Shown in pieces: positions 7,092 to 15,731 of a DNA stretch of 39,190 bases. A model generated the notes under the pieces. That model was not told the origin of the DNA. It worked only from the letters and a program-made list of their open reading frames with translations, and made no database searches. Location: the NCBI RefSeq assembly GCF_000711725.1, contig NZ_JONP01000032.1:1-39190 (forward strand), given 5' to 3'. Every line of letters begins with the position of its first letter. Position 1 is the stretch's first letter. The stretch is from Roseomonas aerilata DSM 19363. GTDB taxonomy: Bacteria; Pseudomonadota; Alphaproteobacteria; Acetobacterales; Acetobacteraceae. Made by a program: the position numbers and the translations under genes.

Positions 7092-7819
7092 TGTCCGATC
7101 CCCTATCCATCGTCCAGGACGGACGTCTGCTGCGCGTCACCTTCGGGCGCGAGGGCGGCGGCGTCTCCGACGGCATGGCTGCGCGGATGAGCCAGGCCCT
7201 CCTACGCGCCCACGAGGAATCGGACGCCGTGCTGATCACCGCCTCGGGCGCCGACTTCTGCACGGGCCGCATCCGCGAGGCCGAAGGCCCGCCCTCCACG
7301 GAGGCCTACAGCCGCCGCCCGGAATACGACGGCATCTTCGGCAGCTACACGGCCATCCGCAACGCACAGGTTCCGGTGATCGTGGCCGTCGAGGGCCGCT
7401 GCATGGGGTACGGCACGGCCATCACCACCCTCGCCGACGTCTCGTTCGCGAGCGAGACGGCCACCTTCAACATGCCGGAGATCGAGCACAACGTGATGCC
7501 GACGATGGTGATGTCGGCGGTGGCGGCGCGCATGAACCGCAACGCCGTCCTCTGGATGGCCTATTCCGCCGAATTCATCGATGCGCAGCGGGCGCTGACC
7601 TACGGCATCGTCAGCCAGGTGGTTCCCGCGGGCTCGCTCAAGGACGAGGCGGAGCGGTTCTGCAAGCTGCTGCTCAGCCGCCCGCGCCCGGCTATCCTGG
7701 GCCTCAAGGAGTACCTGCGCGTCGCGCCGCGTATGGACGACCAGGGCGCGACCGACTACGCGCGCAGCCTGCACTCGATGGTCAACACCGCCGCCGCCAT
7801 GAAGCGCGCGGCGCACTGA
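7091..7819 (+). CDS. Crotonase-fold (enoyl-CoA hydratase/isomerase-like) protein
   Basis: This 242-residue protein is of crotonase length. The two oxyanion-hole segments are visible (SGADFCTGR at about 53-61 and GRCMGYGTAI at about 100-109). Of the two catalytic glutamates of enoyl-CoA hydratase, the first is kept (MPEIEHNVMP), but the second, normally in a GxxxAMEM-like helix, is replaced in NRNAVLWMAYS. It may thus be an isomerase, hydrolase or other crotonase activity. Its ATG overlaps the stop of the molybdenum large subunit (TGATG) and has AAGGAG nine bases upstream, so it belongs to that operon and may act on a CoA thioester further down the pathway. Confidence 0.85.
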   Translation: MSDPLSIVQDGRLLRVTFGREGGGVSDGMAARMSQALLRAHEESDAVLITASGADFCTGRIREAEGPPSTEAYSRRPEYDGIFGSYTAIRNAQVPVIVAVEGRCMGYGTAITTLADVSFASETATFNMPEIEHNVMPTMVMSAVAARMNRNAVLWMAYSAEFIDAQRALTYGIVSQVVPAGSLKDEAERFCKLLLSRPRPAILGLKEYLRVAPRMDDQGATDYARSLHSMVNTAAAMKRAAH

Positions 7820-7862
7820 ACAAAAAAAATAGCGGGACGGAGCGGACAAGAAAGGAAGACGC

Positions 7863-8840
7863 ATGACTGCAACGCATATCGGCCGGCGGGCCGTCATCGG
7901 CGCCGCAATGGGACTGGCCGTGGCGCCATGCGCCGTCGCGCAGTCGCCGAAGCGCGTCGTGAAGATCATGGTCGGCTTCCCCCCAGGGCAGGCGACCGAT
8001 ACGGTTGCCCGCCTCTGGGTAGAGCGCCTGGCGCCCCACTCCCCTGACAACTTCATCGTGGACAATCGGCCGGGCCAGGGGGGCAGCATCGCCCTGGGCC
8101 AGCTTGCGCGCGCGACGCCAGACGGGACCACGATGATGCTGGCCCACATGTCGGCGCTCTGCACCAATCCGCATTTCTACCGCAACACGCCCTACAACAC
8201 GCTGAAGGATTTCGATGCCGCGGGGCTGGTCGGGGATCTGCCCTTCGTGCTGGTGGCGAATCCCTCCATTCCCGTGAGCAACCTTGAAGAGCTGGTCCGC
8301 TACGCACGGGCGAACCCGGGTCGGCTCACCAACGCCTCTTCCGGCAACGGCACCGTCTCCCACTTGGCGATGGAGGAGTTGAAGCGCCTGACGGGGATGG
8401 AAATCACCCACGTTCCCTATCGCGGCAGCTCACTCGGTGTGACCGACGTGATCGCCGGCACCGTCTCCCTGGCGCTGGAGACGGCGACCTCCACGAGCCC
8501 GCACATTCAGTCCGGCCGCCTGAAGGCGATCGCGGCCGGCACGGAGAAGCGGCTTGCCAGTCTGCCCGACGTGCCGACCCTGATGGAGCAGGGCATCTCC
8601 CTGACCGCCGTGACATGGCTGATGGCCATCTATCCGCACGGTCTCGAGCGGGAAACCCTCGTCGCGACGCACGCAGCCATCAACGCCACCCTGCGCGGCC
8701 CCGAGATCGAGGAGCGTCTCCTCAGTATCGGCGCGGTGCCGCGCTACAGCAGCAGCCCCGAGGAGGCTGAGGCCTACATGCGGAGCGAGTTCGTCCGCTG
8801 GGGCGAGATCGTCCGCCGCAACAACGTTCCGATGGAGTAG
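7863..8840 (+). CDS. Bug/TctC-type tripartite tricarboxylate transporter substrate-binding protein (1)
   Basis: This 325-residue protein has a signal sequence (about residues 1-27, ending VAPCAVAQ) and the Bug fold: a first lobe starting KIMVGFPPGQATDTVAR, the ENRPG-like segment VDNRPGQGGSI, a second lobe with HVPYRGSSLGVTDVIAG, and DVPTLMEQG towards the C-terminus. Bug proteins bind carboxylates in the periplasm with very high affinity and either feed a TctAB permease or signal. It lies 43 bp after the crotonase gene, with a GGAAG site before its ATG, so it probably captures the substrate of the molybdenum-hydroxylase pathway. No TctA or TctB gene is present in the window. Confidence 0.93.
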   Translation: MTATHIGRRAVIGAAMGLAVAPCAVAQSPKRVVKIMVGFPPGQATDTVARLWVERLAPHSPDNFIVDNRPGQGGSIALGQLARATPDGTTMMLAHMSALCTNPHFYRNTPYNTLKDFDAAGLVGDLPFVLVANPSIPVSNLEELVRYARANPGRLTNASSGNGTVSHLAMEELKRLTGMEITHVPYRGSSLGVTDVIAGTVSLALETATSTSPHIQSGRLKAIAAGTEKRLASLPDVPTLMEQGISLTAVTWLMAIYPHGLERETLVATHAAINATLRGPEIEERLLSIGAVPRYSSSPEEAEAYMRSEFVRWGEIVRRNNVPME

Positions 8841-9119
8841 GCGGCACCACCTGCCGCGATCATGCCGGAACAGGCCGCTCGAAGGCGATGGGAAAACCGA
8901 CGCCCGGAGCGCGCCACGCCCGCGGCCGAGCCCTTCAGCGGCGTGAGGAGGAGCGGCCACGGCAGCGGGGCGGGCCGGGGGCGGCGCTGTCACGTTGGCG
9001 ATGATGGCGACGTCGGGAGCTTACGGCTGGTGATGGCCTCACGCGGTGGATGCAACCGCGGTCACAGCCCGCCATGTGGCGAATGCGGCGTTCCGAACGG
9101 TCCGGTATTCAGGGTCACC

Positions 9120-10214
9120 TCACTTCGCCGTTCGGCGCTCGATCCACCCGGCGAGCAGCGCAGCAACAACGTCGCTGTTTCGCTCAAGCATAACCATGTG
9201 ACCATTGCCATGAATGCCGGTTTCTTCAAGGCGCAGGTGCTCGGCTGGAACGCCAGCCTGGCGGAGGAAGTCGACGATGCCGTGGTCCTCCTGCGCCTTC
9301 CAAGATGCCTCTGCGGTGACGACCACAACGGGGATGCCTCGGAGGTTGGGGAGCTGCCGTGCAGGCTCCGCCTGTGCCATGCAGGCCTTCAGGTCAGGCG
9401 CCGGCGCAGCGCGCTCCTCGGGCTGCATCGCCGAGGCATCAGGCGCAGGGGGATCGTAGGTCATGGGCGCTGCAGTCAGTCCCCAGTCCAGCCTTCCCGT
9501 TGGTGTCTTGGCAAAGGGCGGGCCGAGGGGCTCTACCGCGATAACTGCACGGACCAGCTCGGGCCGCGCATCCGCGGCCAGCCAGCCGAAGGGACCACCG
9601 GCGGAATGCGTCAGCAGGACCGCCGGCCCGATCCGGTCCAGCAGCTCCGCCCCGCAGCGGCGCATCTCCCGGTGAACCAGACCTAGATCAGCCTGCGAGG
9701 CGCCAAGGGCCGCCATGAACTGGCCGAGCACCGGGTCGTCCAGTTCGGCGGTGCCCGGCCACTGGTTGTGCAACCGCGCCTGTGGGTAGAGGTCCGGGTA
9801 TCGCTCCGGCGCGACGAAGAGGCGGAACAACTGCTCGTAGGTGGGCGGAGGCGTTAGCGGTCCGTGCAGGTCGGGATGATAGGGGGATCGCCCAAGAGCA
9901 GGGCGGTCCACGACATAGACAGCGTAGCCACAGCGCAGGAAGAAGCTCGCCCAGCCCGGCCGGCCATCCGGCGTTTGGAGATAGTCGGTTCCCTGCCCAC
10001 CGCCGCCATGCACGAGCACCAGCGGCAGCACATGCCGCCGGTCAGCCGGTACCTGATACTGGACATACATCTGTCCGGCTGCTGCGGTGCCATAGGATCG
10101 TGAGGCCCGTGTCACGCCGACCCAGAAGCCGCCTTGCCCTGCAATGCGCAGCGGCTCGTCCCCTTGTAGCATTGACGTCGCTCCGCTGGATGCCCCGCCT
10201 ACCGGACGATGCAC
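9120..10214 (-). CDS. Alpha/beta-hydrolase fold esterase or lactonase
   Basis: This 364-residue protein shows the alpha/beta-hydrolase core: LVLVHGGGGQGTDY (oxyanion region) at about 65-78, VYVVDRPALGRS at about 99-110, the nucleophile elbow THSAGG at about 202-207, and GNGHMVMLERNSD carrying the likely catalytic His near 340. The acid may be the Glu in VTAEAS. It resembles large alpha/beta hydrolases seen beside aromatic-catabolic genes rather than the compact C-C hydrolase at 12609. It is the last cistron of the minus-strand run from 14611, 84 bp after a Bug gene. The ATG at 10214 is uncertain; Met15 (start 10172) is an alternative. Confidence 0.82.
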   Translation of the reverse strand: MHRPVGGASSGATSMLQGDEPLRIAGQGGFWVGVTRASRSYGTAAAGQMYVQYQVPADRRHVLPLVLVHGGGGQGTDYLQTPDGRPGWASFFLRCGYAVYVVDRPALGRSPYHPDLHGPLTPPPTYEQLFRLFVAPERYPDLYPQARLHNQWPGTAELDDPVLGQFMAALGASQADLGLVHREMRRCGAELLDRIGPAVLLTHSAGGPFGWLAADARPELVRAVIAVEPLGPPFAKTPTGRLDWGLTAAPMTYDPPAPDASAMQPEERAAPAPDLKACMAQAEPARQLPNLRGIPVVVVTAEASWKAQEDHGIVDFLRQAGVPAEHLRLEETGIHGNGHMVMLERNSDVVAALLAGWIERRTAK

Positions 10215-10298
10215 TTGCTCTTTCCAAGCCGGGCCATTCCGCCGGGCGCGCCAGTGGAGGGGATGAGGTCCCGCCCAGCCAGGGGAGAGCGGTGAGCG

Positions 10299-11294
10299 CT
10301 ACTCGGCACTGAAGCCGCTCGCGAGCACGATCGGCGCCCACCGGTCCCGCTCGGTGCGGATGCGCTCGGCGAACTCCTGTGCGGTGGAGGGACGTGGGCG
10401 CTGCTCCATCGTGGCCAGGGAGGCCCGAAGGTCCGGGTCTTTCACGGCGTCCGCGACCGCCTTCTGCAGCGCCTCGACCAAGGGCAGCGGCGTGCCGGCG
10501 GGGAGGAGGATACCGTACCACTCCTCGGCCGTCAGGTCGGCATGGCCGAGTTCCGCCATCGTCGGAACCTCCGGGAGCTTGCGCGAGCGCTCGCTGGAGG
10601 TGACGCCGATGATCCGCCCGAAGCCCGTTCGCTCGTACTCCGCCATGTCTCCGGTGACGGTGATCACCATGGCCAGCCGCCCGGCCTGGAGGTCTGGCAT
10701 TGCCGGGCCGGAGCCGCGGTAGGAGACATGCTCCAACCGGATGCGCGTGGCGCGCGCCAGTTCCTCGACCAGGAAATGCGGGGTCGATCCGGCGGCAGGG
10801 CTGGCATAGGGGACGGGGGATGATTGTTGCCTGGCCCAGGAAACGAACTCCGCCAGGTTCCGGGCGCGGTGGGCGGGCGTGAGCGCCAGGGCGAAGGACG
10901 TGGAGCAGAGCCCGCTGACCGGGATGAAGTCCTTCAGCCCGTCGTAGCGGAGCGTCCGTGGGTAGATGTGCGGATAGATGGTCAGCATGCTCTCCGGCGT
11001 GACCAGGAGGGTGGCACCGTCCGGCGCCGCAGCCTTGACTGCCTCGATCCCCAGGCGCGAGGCGGCGCCGGGACGGTTCTCCACGACGAGCTGACTGGCA
11101 TAGGTGCCGCGCAAACGCTCCGCGAAAAGCCGCGCGATGATGTCGGCGGCGCCGCCCGGGGGCCATCCCAGGATGATGCGCGCCGGCCGGTTCAGGGCCT
11201 GGGCGGCGGCGCCTCGCCACAGTCCTGGCGCGGCGGCGGATGCGAGAGTCCCGCCAACAGCCAGCAGCCCCCGGCGCTTGATCTGCAAACCCAT
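10299..11294 (-). CDS. Bug/TctC-type substrate-binding protein (2)
   Basis: This 331-residue protein carries a leader MGLQIKRRGLLAVGG with twin Arg and a cleavage region near SAAAPGLWRGAAAQA. Bug landmarks are IILGWPPGGAADIIAR, VVENRPGAASRLG, HVSYRGSGPAMPDLQAG and EVPTMAELGHADL. It should bind an organic acid in the periplasm. It is transcribed with the flavin monooxygenase, C-C hydrolase and dioxygenase genes (60 bp downstream of the monooxygenase gene), so its ligand is likely an aromatic acid used by that pathway. Confidence 0.93.
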   Translation of the reverse strand: MGLQIKRRGLLAVGGTLASAAAPGLWRGAAAQALNRPARIILGWPPGGAADIIARLFAERLRGTYASQLVVENRPGAASRLGIEAVKAAAPDGATLLVTPESMLTIYPHIYPRTLRYDGLKDFIPVSGLCSTSFALALTPAHRARNLAEFVSWARQQSSPVPYASPAAGSTPHFLVEELARATRIRLEHVSYRGSGPAMPDLQAGRLAMVITVTGDMAEYERTGFGRIIGVTSSERSRKLPEVPTMAELGHADLTAEEWYGILLPAGTPLPLVEALQKAVADAVKDPDLRASLATMEQRPRPSTAQEFAERIRTERDRWAPIVLASGFSAE

Positions 11295-11354
11295 TTCTTC
11301 CTCCCTTGATGTGGGCGACGGTGGATCTGGGGTCCACCTTCGTCGCGGCGACGA

Positions 11355-12551
11355 TCAGGCCGGCTGGGCGAGTGGATGCCTTCCGACGACGTTGAAAACC
11401 TGGCGCAGACCCTGGCGCGCGAATTCCGGCTCCTCCGCCATGCGGCGCAGGCGGGCGAAATCTTCCTCCCGCCGGACGGGGTCGCGCTCGCTCATGCGGC
11501 GGCGGTTCTCCTTCGCGGCGGGCGAGACCACCTCGAGGAAAACGCGCCGGCGCTCCTCGGCCCAGTCGTCGAGCACGGCTTCGTCCGCCTCGCCGGCGAT
11601 CACGGCGGCCAGCGCGTCGCCGAGCGGCACGGCGTCCAGCAGCCCGCCCGTCAGACCCAGTCCGCCGATGGGGTTGATCAGATGGGCGGCGTCGCCGGCC
11701 AGCAGCACGCGGCCGGCGCGGAAGCCCGGCACGCAGCGGTCATGGACGCGGTAGGGCGAAAGGGCGACGGGCTCCACCGGTGCGCGGCCCGGCAGGATCA
11801 TCGCCTGGCGCTCCGGCACGAGGCGGCGCACCTCCTCCTCGGACAAGCCGGGGTGCTCGCGGTAGGTGCACCGAAACAGGCCGCTCATGTCGATCTTCGG
11901 CATGATCGCCCAGTGGTCGGGGTCGATCACGAGGTTGGCCGTGCCGTAGCCATGGGCCTCCATGTCGTAGCGGATGTCCGTTGCCACGAACCATTCGGGC
12001 CACGTCACGCCGTCAAGCGGCAGGCCGAGCGCGCGTCGCACGCCGCTGCGCCCGCCGTCCGCGCCGATCAGCCAATCGGCGCGAAGCTCGTTCTCGCCGT
12101 TCTCGGTTTCCAGCGTAACGGCGACGCCGGCCTCGTCCTGGCGCAGGCCCGTGATGCTGTGCCCCCAGCGCACCTCCACGCCGGGCACCCGCATGAGGTG
12201 GCGCAGGATGATCATGGCCAGGTTGTTCTGGCCGAGATGAAGGTTAAAGGGATAGCGGGTGTCGCGGCCCAGCACCGCCATGTCGATCCGCGCGATCAGC
12301 GTGCCGTCGATCGTCCACCACCAGTAGTCCTGCTTGAGGACGCCGATCTCCTGCAGGTCCTCGAGCAGGCCCATCCGGTCCAGCGCCTCCACCACCGGGG
12401 AGTGGTAGACCACCGCCCGCGGTGCCTGGATGATGTCCGGCGCGGCATCCAGCACCACCACGCGGATCCCGGCCCGCGCCAACTTCAATGCCGACACGAG
12501 GCCGACAGGGCCTGCGCCGGCCACCATCACGCCATTGATCCTCTCGGGCAT
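11355..12551 (-). CDS. Class A FAD-dependent monooxygenase (PHBH family), aromatic-ring hydroxylase
   Basis: This 398-residue protein has the full set of group A flavin-monooxygenase motifs: the Rossmann GxGxxG as GAGPVG at residues 12-17, the DG motif in DWLIGADGGRSGVR at about 160-173, and the GD motif in GRVLLAGDAAHLINP at about 283-297. Enzymes of this family use NAD(P)H and O2 to add a hydroxyl ortho or para to an existing one, sometimes with decarboxylation. Position between a Bug gene and ring-cleavage genes suggests it makes the (hydroxy)hydroquinone-type substrate for the dioxygenase at 13625. ATG 12551 is preceded by AAGGAG. The operon order is dioxygenase, hydrolase, monooxygenase, Bug, hydrolase. 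Confidence 0.92.
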   Translation of the reverse strand: MPERINGVMVAGAGPVGLVSALKLARAGIRVVVLDAAPDIIQAPRAVVYHSPVVEALDRMGLLEDLQEIGVLKQDYWWWTIDGTLIARIDMAVLGRDTRYPFNLHLGQNNLAMIILRHLMRVPGVEVRWGHSITGLRQDEAGVAVTLETENGENELRADWLIGADGGRSGVRRALGLPLDGVTWPEWFVATDIRYDMEAHGYGTANLVIDPDHWAIMPKIDMSGLFRCTYREHPGLSEEEVRRLVPERQAMILPGRAPVEPVALSPYRVHDRCVPGFRAGRVLLAGDAAHLINPIGGLGLTGGLLDAVPLGDALAAVIAGEADEAVLDDWAEERRRVFLEVVSPAAKENRRRMSERDPVRREEDFARLRRMAEEPEFARQGLRQVFNVVGRHPLAQPA

Positions 12552-12608
12552 GGCCCGGCTCCTTTCTTTAAAGCCCAGCGCTTCAAGGCTCCGGCCGCGC
12601 CCTGCACG

Positions 12609-13529
12609 CTACCGCCCTGCCTGCGCCTGCCGCACGAAGCCGGCCAGTTCCCGGTTGAAGCGCGCGGGTTCCTCCCAGAAGGGCGAATGGCCGCTCTCGG
12701 CATAAAGGGAGATGCTGCCGCCCGGGACTGTGGCGGCGGTGAAGCGCGCCATCGCCGTGGTGAGGATGCGGTCCTTCTCGCCGTGGCTGACCAGCACGGG
12801 CAGGTTCAGCGCCCGCAGCACCTCCGCATAGTTGGCGGGGCGGCCCGCCAGGCCCGCGCGCACGTAGAGCGGCGCCAGCATGTTGAAGGCGAGCATGGTC
12901 TGGAAGTCCGTCGGATCGGGCTGGGTGGCGAAGCAGGAGCGGAGAAAGCGGGCCGTTCCCTCGACAAAGCCGTCGATCCCCGGCGCCAGCATGGCCTGCG
13001 GGCCGAGCAGCCCCGCATCCGGCCCGAAGAAGGCGGGATCGCCGAGCGAGCTGCTGGCATCGACATAGTTGATCCCGGCCAGCGCACCCGCGCCATGGGC
13101 GGCGAGGTAGTCGCCGACCACCCGCCCGGCATAGGACCAGCCAACCAGCACGGGCCGTTGCAGCCCGAGCCCGTCGATCACGCTCCGCACGTCGTCCGCC
13201 CAGACCTGGCCCGGCTTGTAGAAGGCGTCCCCTTCCGGCTTGGCGCTCATGCCATGGCCGCGCAGGTCGATCGCCACCATGCGGAACTCGCGCGCCAGCG
13301 CCGGGTCGCGGAGCTGCCGGTCCCAGGACAGGGCGGCCTGGGCGAAGCCGTGGAGGAACAGGATCGCCGGCCCCTGGGGGTTGCCGAACTCATAGGTCGC
13401 GAGCCGCATGCCGTCGGGCGAGGCGATGAAGCGCGGCTGATAAGCCACGCGCCCGGATGCCTGCGCCACCGGCTGTGCCCGCGCCGCCCCGGAGGGCAAG
13501 AGGTCGCTCCCCATGGTCGCCGCCCCCAT
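12609..13529 (-). CDS. Alpha/beta hydrolase, likely meta-cleavage C-C hydrolase or related; start region disturbed
   Basis: From the ATG at 13529 the protein has 306 residues. Visible motifs are LFLHGFAQAALSWDRQL (oxyanion HG at 60-61), AIDLRGHGMS, the nucleophile elbow VGWSYAG with Ser132, HGEKDRILT (acid) and AESGHSPFWEEP (catalytic His), a complete Ser-Asp-His triad. Such enzymes hydrolyse vinylogous diketones after ring cleavage, or esters and lactones. The N-terminus LPSGAARAQPVAQA looks like the end of a Tat leader, and a twin-Arg segment (RLARRD) lies in frame just upstream, without a start codon in that frame. The strong ribosome binding site instead serves a 10-codon frame offset by one base (13534-13566). 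It is either a recent frameshift or a re-initiation start at 13529; Met6 (13514) is another possible start. Confidence 0.8.
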   Translation of the reverse strand: MGAATMGSDLLPSGAARAQPVAQASGRVAYQPRFIASPDGMRLATYEFGNPQGPAILFLHGFAQAALSWDRQLRDPALAREFRMVAIDLRGHGMSAKPEGDAFYKPGQVWADDVRSVIDGLGLQRPVLVGWSYAGRVVGDYLAAHGAGALAGINYVDASSSLGDPAFFGPDAGLLGPQAMLAPGIDGFVEGTARFLRSCFATQPDPTDFQTMLAFNMLAPLYVRAGLAGRPANYAEVLRALNLPVLVSHGEKDRILTTAMARFTAATVPGGSISLYAESGHSPFWEEPARFNRELAGFVRQAQAGR

Positions 13530-13533
13530 AGCA

Positions 13534-13566
13534 TCACGCCGCGCCAGCCGTTGAAGCCCGCTCCAT
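13534..13566 (-). other. Ten-codon frame with strong ribosome binding site ahead of the hydrolase
   Basis: AGGGAGG at 13573-13579 is ideally spaced before an ATG at 13564-13566, which opens MERASTAGAA and a TGA at 13534-13536, four bases before the hydrolase ATG at 13529. Removing one G in the run after GAGCGG would join this start to the hydrolase frame and give MERLQRLARRDAMGAATMGS, a textbook Tat leader. This is therefore the displaced true start, or a coupling leader. Confidence 0.5.
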
Positions 13567-13624
13567 ACCCGTCCTCCCTCTCGCAAGGCACGCCGGACGG
13601 CCCGCAGGGGCCGCCCCGGCCGGG

Positions 13625-14611
13625 TCAGGCCGGCACCTTCCGGCCGAGCGAGGAGGCCGGCACCGTGATCGGCTCCAGAGGCGCGACGATCTCGGCGCGC
13701 CGGCTCTCGAACCAGGGCGGCAGCAGCAGGTTCCGGCCCAGCTCCTCCGCGGGCTCGTCGACCGTGAAGCCGATGTCGGAGGTGGCGAACTCGCAGAGGA
13801 TGCCGCCCGGGGAGCGGCAGTAGACGGAGTGAAAGTAGTTCCGGTCCTTCGACTCCGAGCAGTCCGTGTAACCCATGCCGACGACCTGCTCGCGAAACTC
13901 CATCTGCTCGGCGTCGTTGCGCACGGCGAAGGCGACGTGGTGGACCGTGCCCTCGCCGAAGGTCCAGCTTCCCTGCGGCACGTCGGGGTCGTGGCGGACG
14001 ATCACGGTGCAGCCAGGCCCGCCCTCCGCGATCTCGAAGCGCTGGTAGCGCTCGTCCTCGGCGGTCTTGCGGAAGCCCACGGCGTCCACGAGAAAGCGCT
14101 CCTGCTCCACCCGGTCGCGCACCGACATGGTGACGGCGTTGAAGCCGCGGACGGAGTCCTTCTCCTCGATCTCGTCGGTCGTCCAGCCGGCGCGCGTGTC
14201 GCGGTCGTCGCCCACCATCTCGAACTCGAGGCCGGAGGGGTGCTCGAAGCGGATGACGGATTGGCCGAGGCGCTGCCGGATGCCGTCGTTCGTCACCCCC
14301 AGGCGCTCCAGCCGCCGGGCCCAGAACTCCAGCGCGTCCTCGGCAACGGAATAGCCGGTCACCGCCACCTGGCCCGTGCCCTTCCGCCCGCGGATGCCCG
14401 CCTGGCGATAGGGGAAGGTGGTCATGATGGTGCCGAGCTGGGCGTCGCGGTTGCCGTAGTAGAGGTGGTAGATCGGCGTGCTGCCGTCGAAGAGCACGGT
14501 CTGCTTCACCATGCGCTGCCCGATGATGCGGGTGAAGAAGTCGATATCCTCCTGCGCCGGGCCGACGCATGAGGTGACGTGGTGCATTCCCGTCACGTAG
14601 TCCTTGGCCAT
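13625..14611 (-). CDS. PcpA/LinE-type ring-cleaving (hydroquinone) dioxygenase, VOC superfamily
   Basis: This 328-residue protein has two glyoxalase/bleomycin-resistance (VOC) modules. Its opening, GMHHVTSCVGPAQEDIDFF, places His11 where the Fe(II) ligand of PcpA lies; the second ligand is in GEGTVHHVAFAV and the Glu ligand in GGILCEFATSDIGF. GSTPIYHLYYGN and GTIMTTFPYR also follow the pattern of PcpA/LinE, which cleave (chloro)hydroquinones next to a hydroxyl group. The substrate here is probably a hydroquinone-type intermediate made by the monooxygenase at 11355. Start 14611 is chosen over 14626 because GGAGGA lies directly upstream of it. It is the first structural gene after the AraC regulator, 148 bp downstream. 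Confidence 0.9.
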   Translation of the reverse strand: MAKDYVTGMHHVTSCVGPAQEDIDFFTRIIGQRMVKQTVLFDGSTPIYHLYYGNRDAQLGTIMTTFPYRQAGIRGRKGTGQVAVTGYSVAEDALEFWARRLERLGVTNDGIRQRLGQSVIRFEHPSGLEFEMVGDDRDTRAGWTTDEIEEKDSVRGFNAVTMSVRDRVEQERFLVDAVGFRKTAEDERYQRFEIAEGGPGCTVIVRHDPDVPQGSWTFGEGTVHHVAFAVRNDAEQMEFREQVVGMGYTDCSESKDRNYFHSVYCRSPGGILCEFATSDIGFTVDEPAEELGRNLLLPPWFESRRAEIVAPLEPITVPASSLGRKVPA

Positions 14612-14759
14612 CGTTTCCTCCTCCATGGCCTTCTGGCCTTGGCTAGAGATTAGGCGGAGGCAGCCGGGCTCCGCCTGTAGAAACCGCGCATTATTCAGTC
14701 ATGAAACGCTCACGCGGAGCGTCCACCGGCGAACCTCACGAGCCCGGGTGGGGCTTGGC

Positions 14760-15731
14760 TCAACCGGACTGGCGGCGAAAGGCGGCTGGCGTAACGCCCA
14801 TGGCCCGTCGAAAAAGGTGGGTGAGGTGCTCCTGGCTTGCAAAGCCACATTCCAAAGCGATCTCCGCGATAGGGAGGCGCGAGGCTGTGAGCAGGCGGGA
14901 GGCCGCCTCTATTCTAAGCTGGATCAAATACTGGTGCGGCGGCTTGCCCAGGACTTGGCGGAAGCGCCGCGTGAGCTGGACAGAGCCGCAAGAGGTGACC
15001 GCAGCGATGTCGGCGAGCGTGATGGGCCGCTGAAGGTTGGCGAGCATGAAGTCGATCGCCGGCGCGATGTCACGCGCCGTGGCATTCCTTGTCTGCGGCA
15101 CGGCGGCCAAGCTGTTGGAATGGTGCCGGACCAGTCTCGCCGCGATTGCGGCCGCGAGGTGGTCCACGTAGCAGGTGTTCGCCGGATGTTCGTCGGCGAG
15201 CACGTCCCGCACCGCCAGCAGGAGATGGGTGAGGGCCGGGTCCACGTCCCCGAAGCGGGGGATGACCTCCAGGCGCGACGGGTCGCCGACAGCGCATTCC
15301 GAAGCCACTGTCCGAAGGACGGCATCCGAAAGGTAGAGGTGAAGGCTGTTCAGCGGGGCGCGCAACCGCACGCCGAAGCAGGTACCCGCCGGGATAATGT
15401 GGGTGCCTCCCTCTGGAATGACGGAGACGCCCCGGCCCTGGGAAAGCTCCCGCTCTACAGGGACAGGACCGTCCATATGGAGTACGAGCAAGTGGTCCGG
15501 CACGCTCGGGCAATTATGCTCGTAGGGCTGCTCGCGCTGAATCGATGCATGCAGCGACCGCCAGCCCTGGCGCTGGCTGGAAAGGTGTTCGGTCACCCCA
15601 GCGCGGAACAGCATTCCATGCGCCAGGCAGGAGGCATAGGGCCGCATCATTGCCATGACAGGTTGAGGACCACAGTGCTCCGACGATGATGTCCCAATCG
15701 GTTTTCCAATGCCAGAACAACTGAGTTCCAC
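14760..15731 (-). CDS. AraC-family transcriptional regulator
   Basis: This protein of up to 323 residues has a variable sensor half and a C-terminal double helix-turn-helix of about 100 residues: RPITLADIAAVTSCGSVQLT for the first helix pair, then ASRLLTASRLPIAEIALECG and TPAAFRRQ at the end, the family signature. The sensor half has a cupin-like stretch with GGTHIIPAGTCFGV. It reads in the same direction as the ring-cleavage genes and lies upstream of them, so it likely activates that operon in response to an aromatic compound. The start is uncertain: GTG 15731 has a weak site (GGAAG), and an internal ATG at 15656 is an alternative. Confidence 0.88.
   Translation of the reverse strand: MELSCSGIGKPIGTSSSEHCGPQPVMAMMRPYASCLAHGMLFRAGVTEHLSSQRQGWRSLHASIQREQPYEHNCPSVPDHLLVLHMDGPVPVERELSQGRGVSVIPEGGTHIIPAGTCFGVRLRAPLNSLHLYLSDAVLRTVASECAVGDPSRLEVIPRFGDVDPALTHLLLAVRDVLADEHPANTCYVDHLAAAIAARLVRHHSNSLAAVPQTRNATARDIAPAIDFMLANLQRPITLADIAAVTSCGSVQLTRRFRQVLGKPPHQYLIQLRIEAASRLLTASRLPIAEIALECGFASQEHLTHLFRRAMGVTPAAFRRQSG

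Noticed and set aside
8841-8857. GCGGCA-CCACC-TGCCGC hairpin right after the Bug 1 stop, considered as a terminator
   Set aside because: The stem is short and no U-tract follows; such hairpins are common by chance at this GC content.
11376-13823. Very long plus-strand reading frame (over 800 codons)
   Set aside because: It lies opposite the monooxygenase and hydrolase genes, has a His/Arg/Gly-rich composition typical of antisense frames in GC-rich DNA, and shows no domain.
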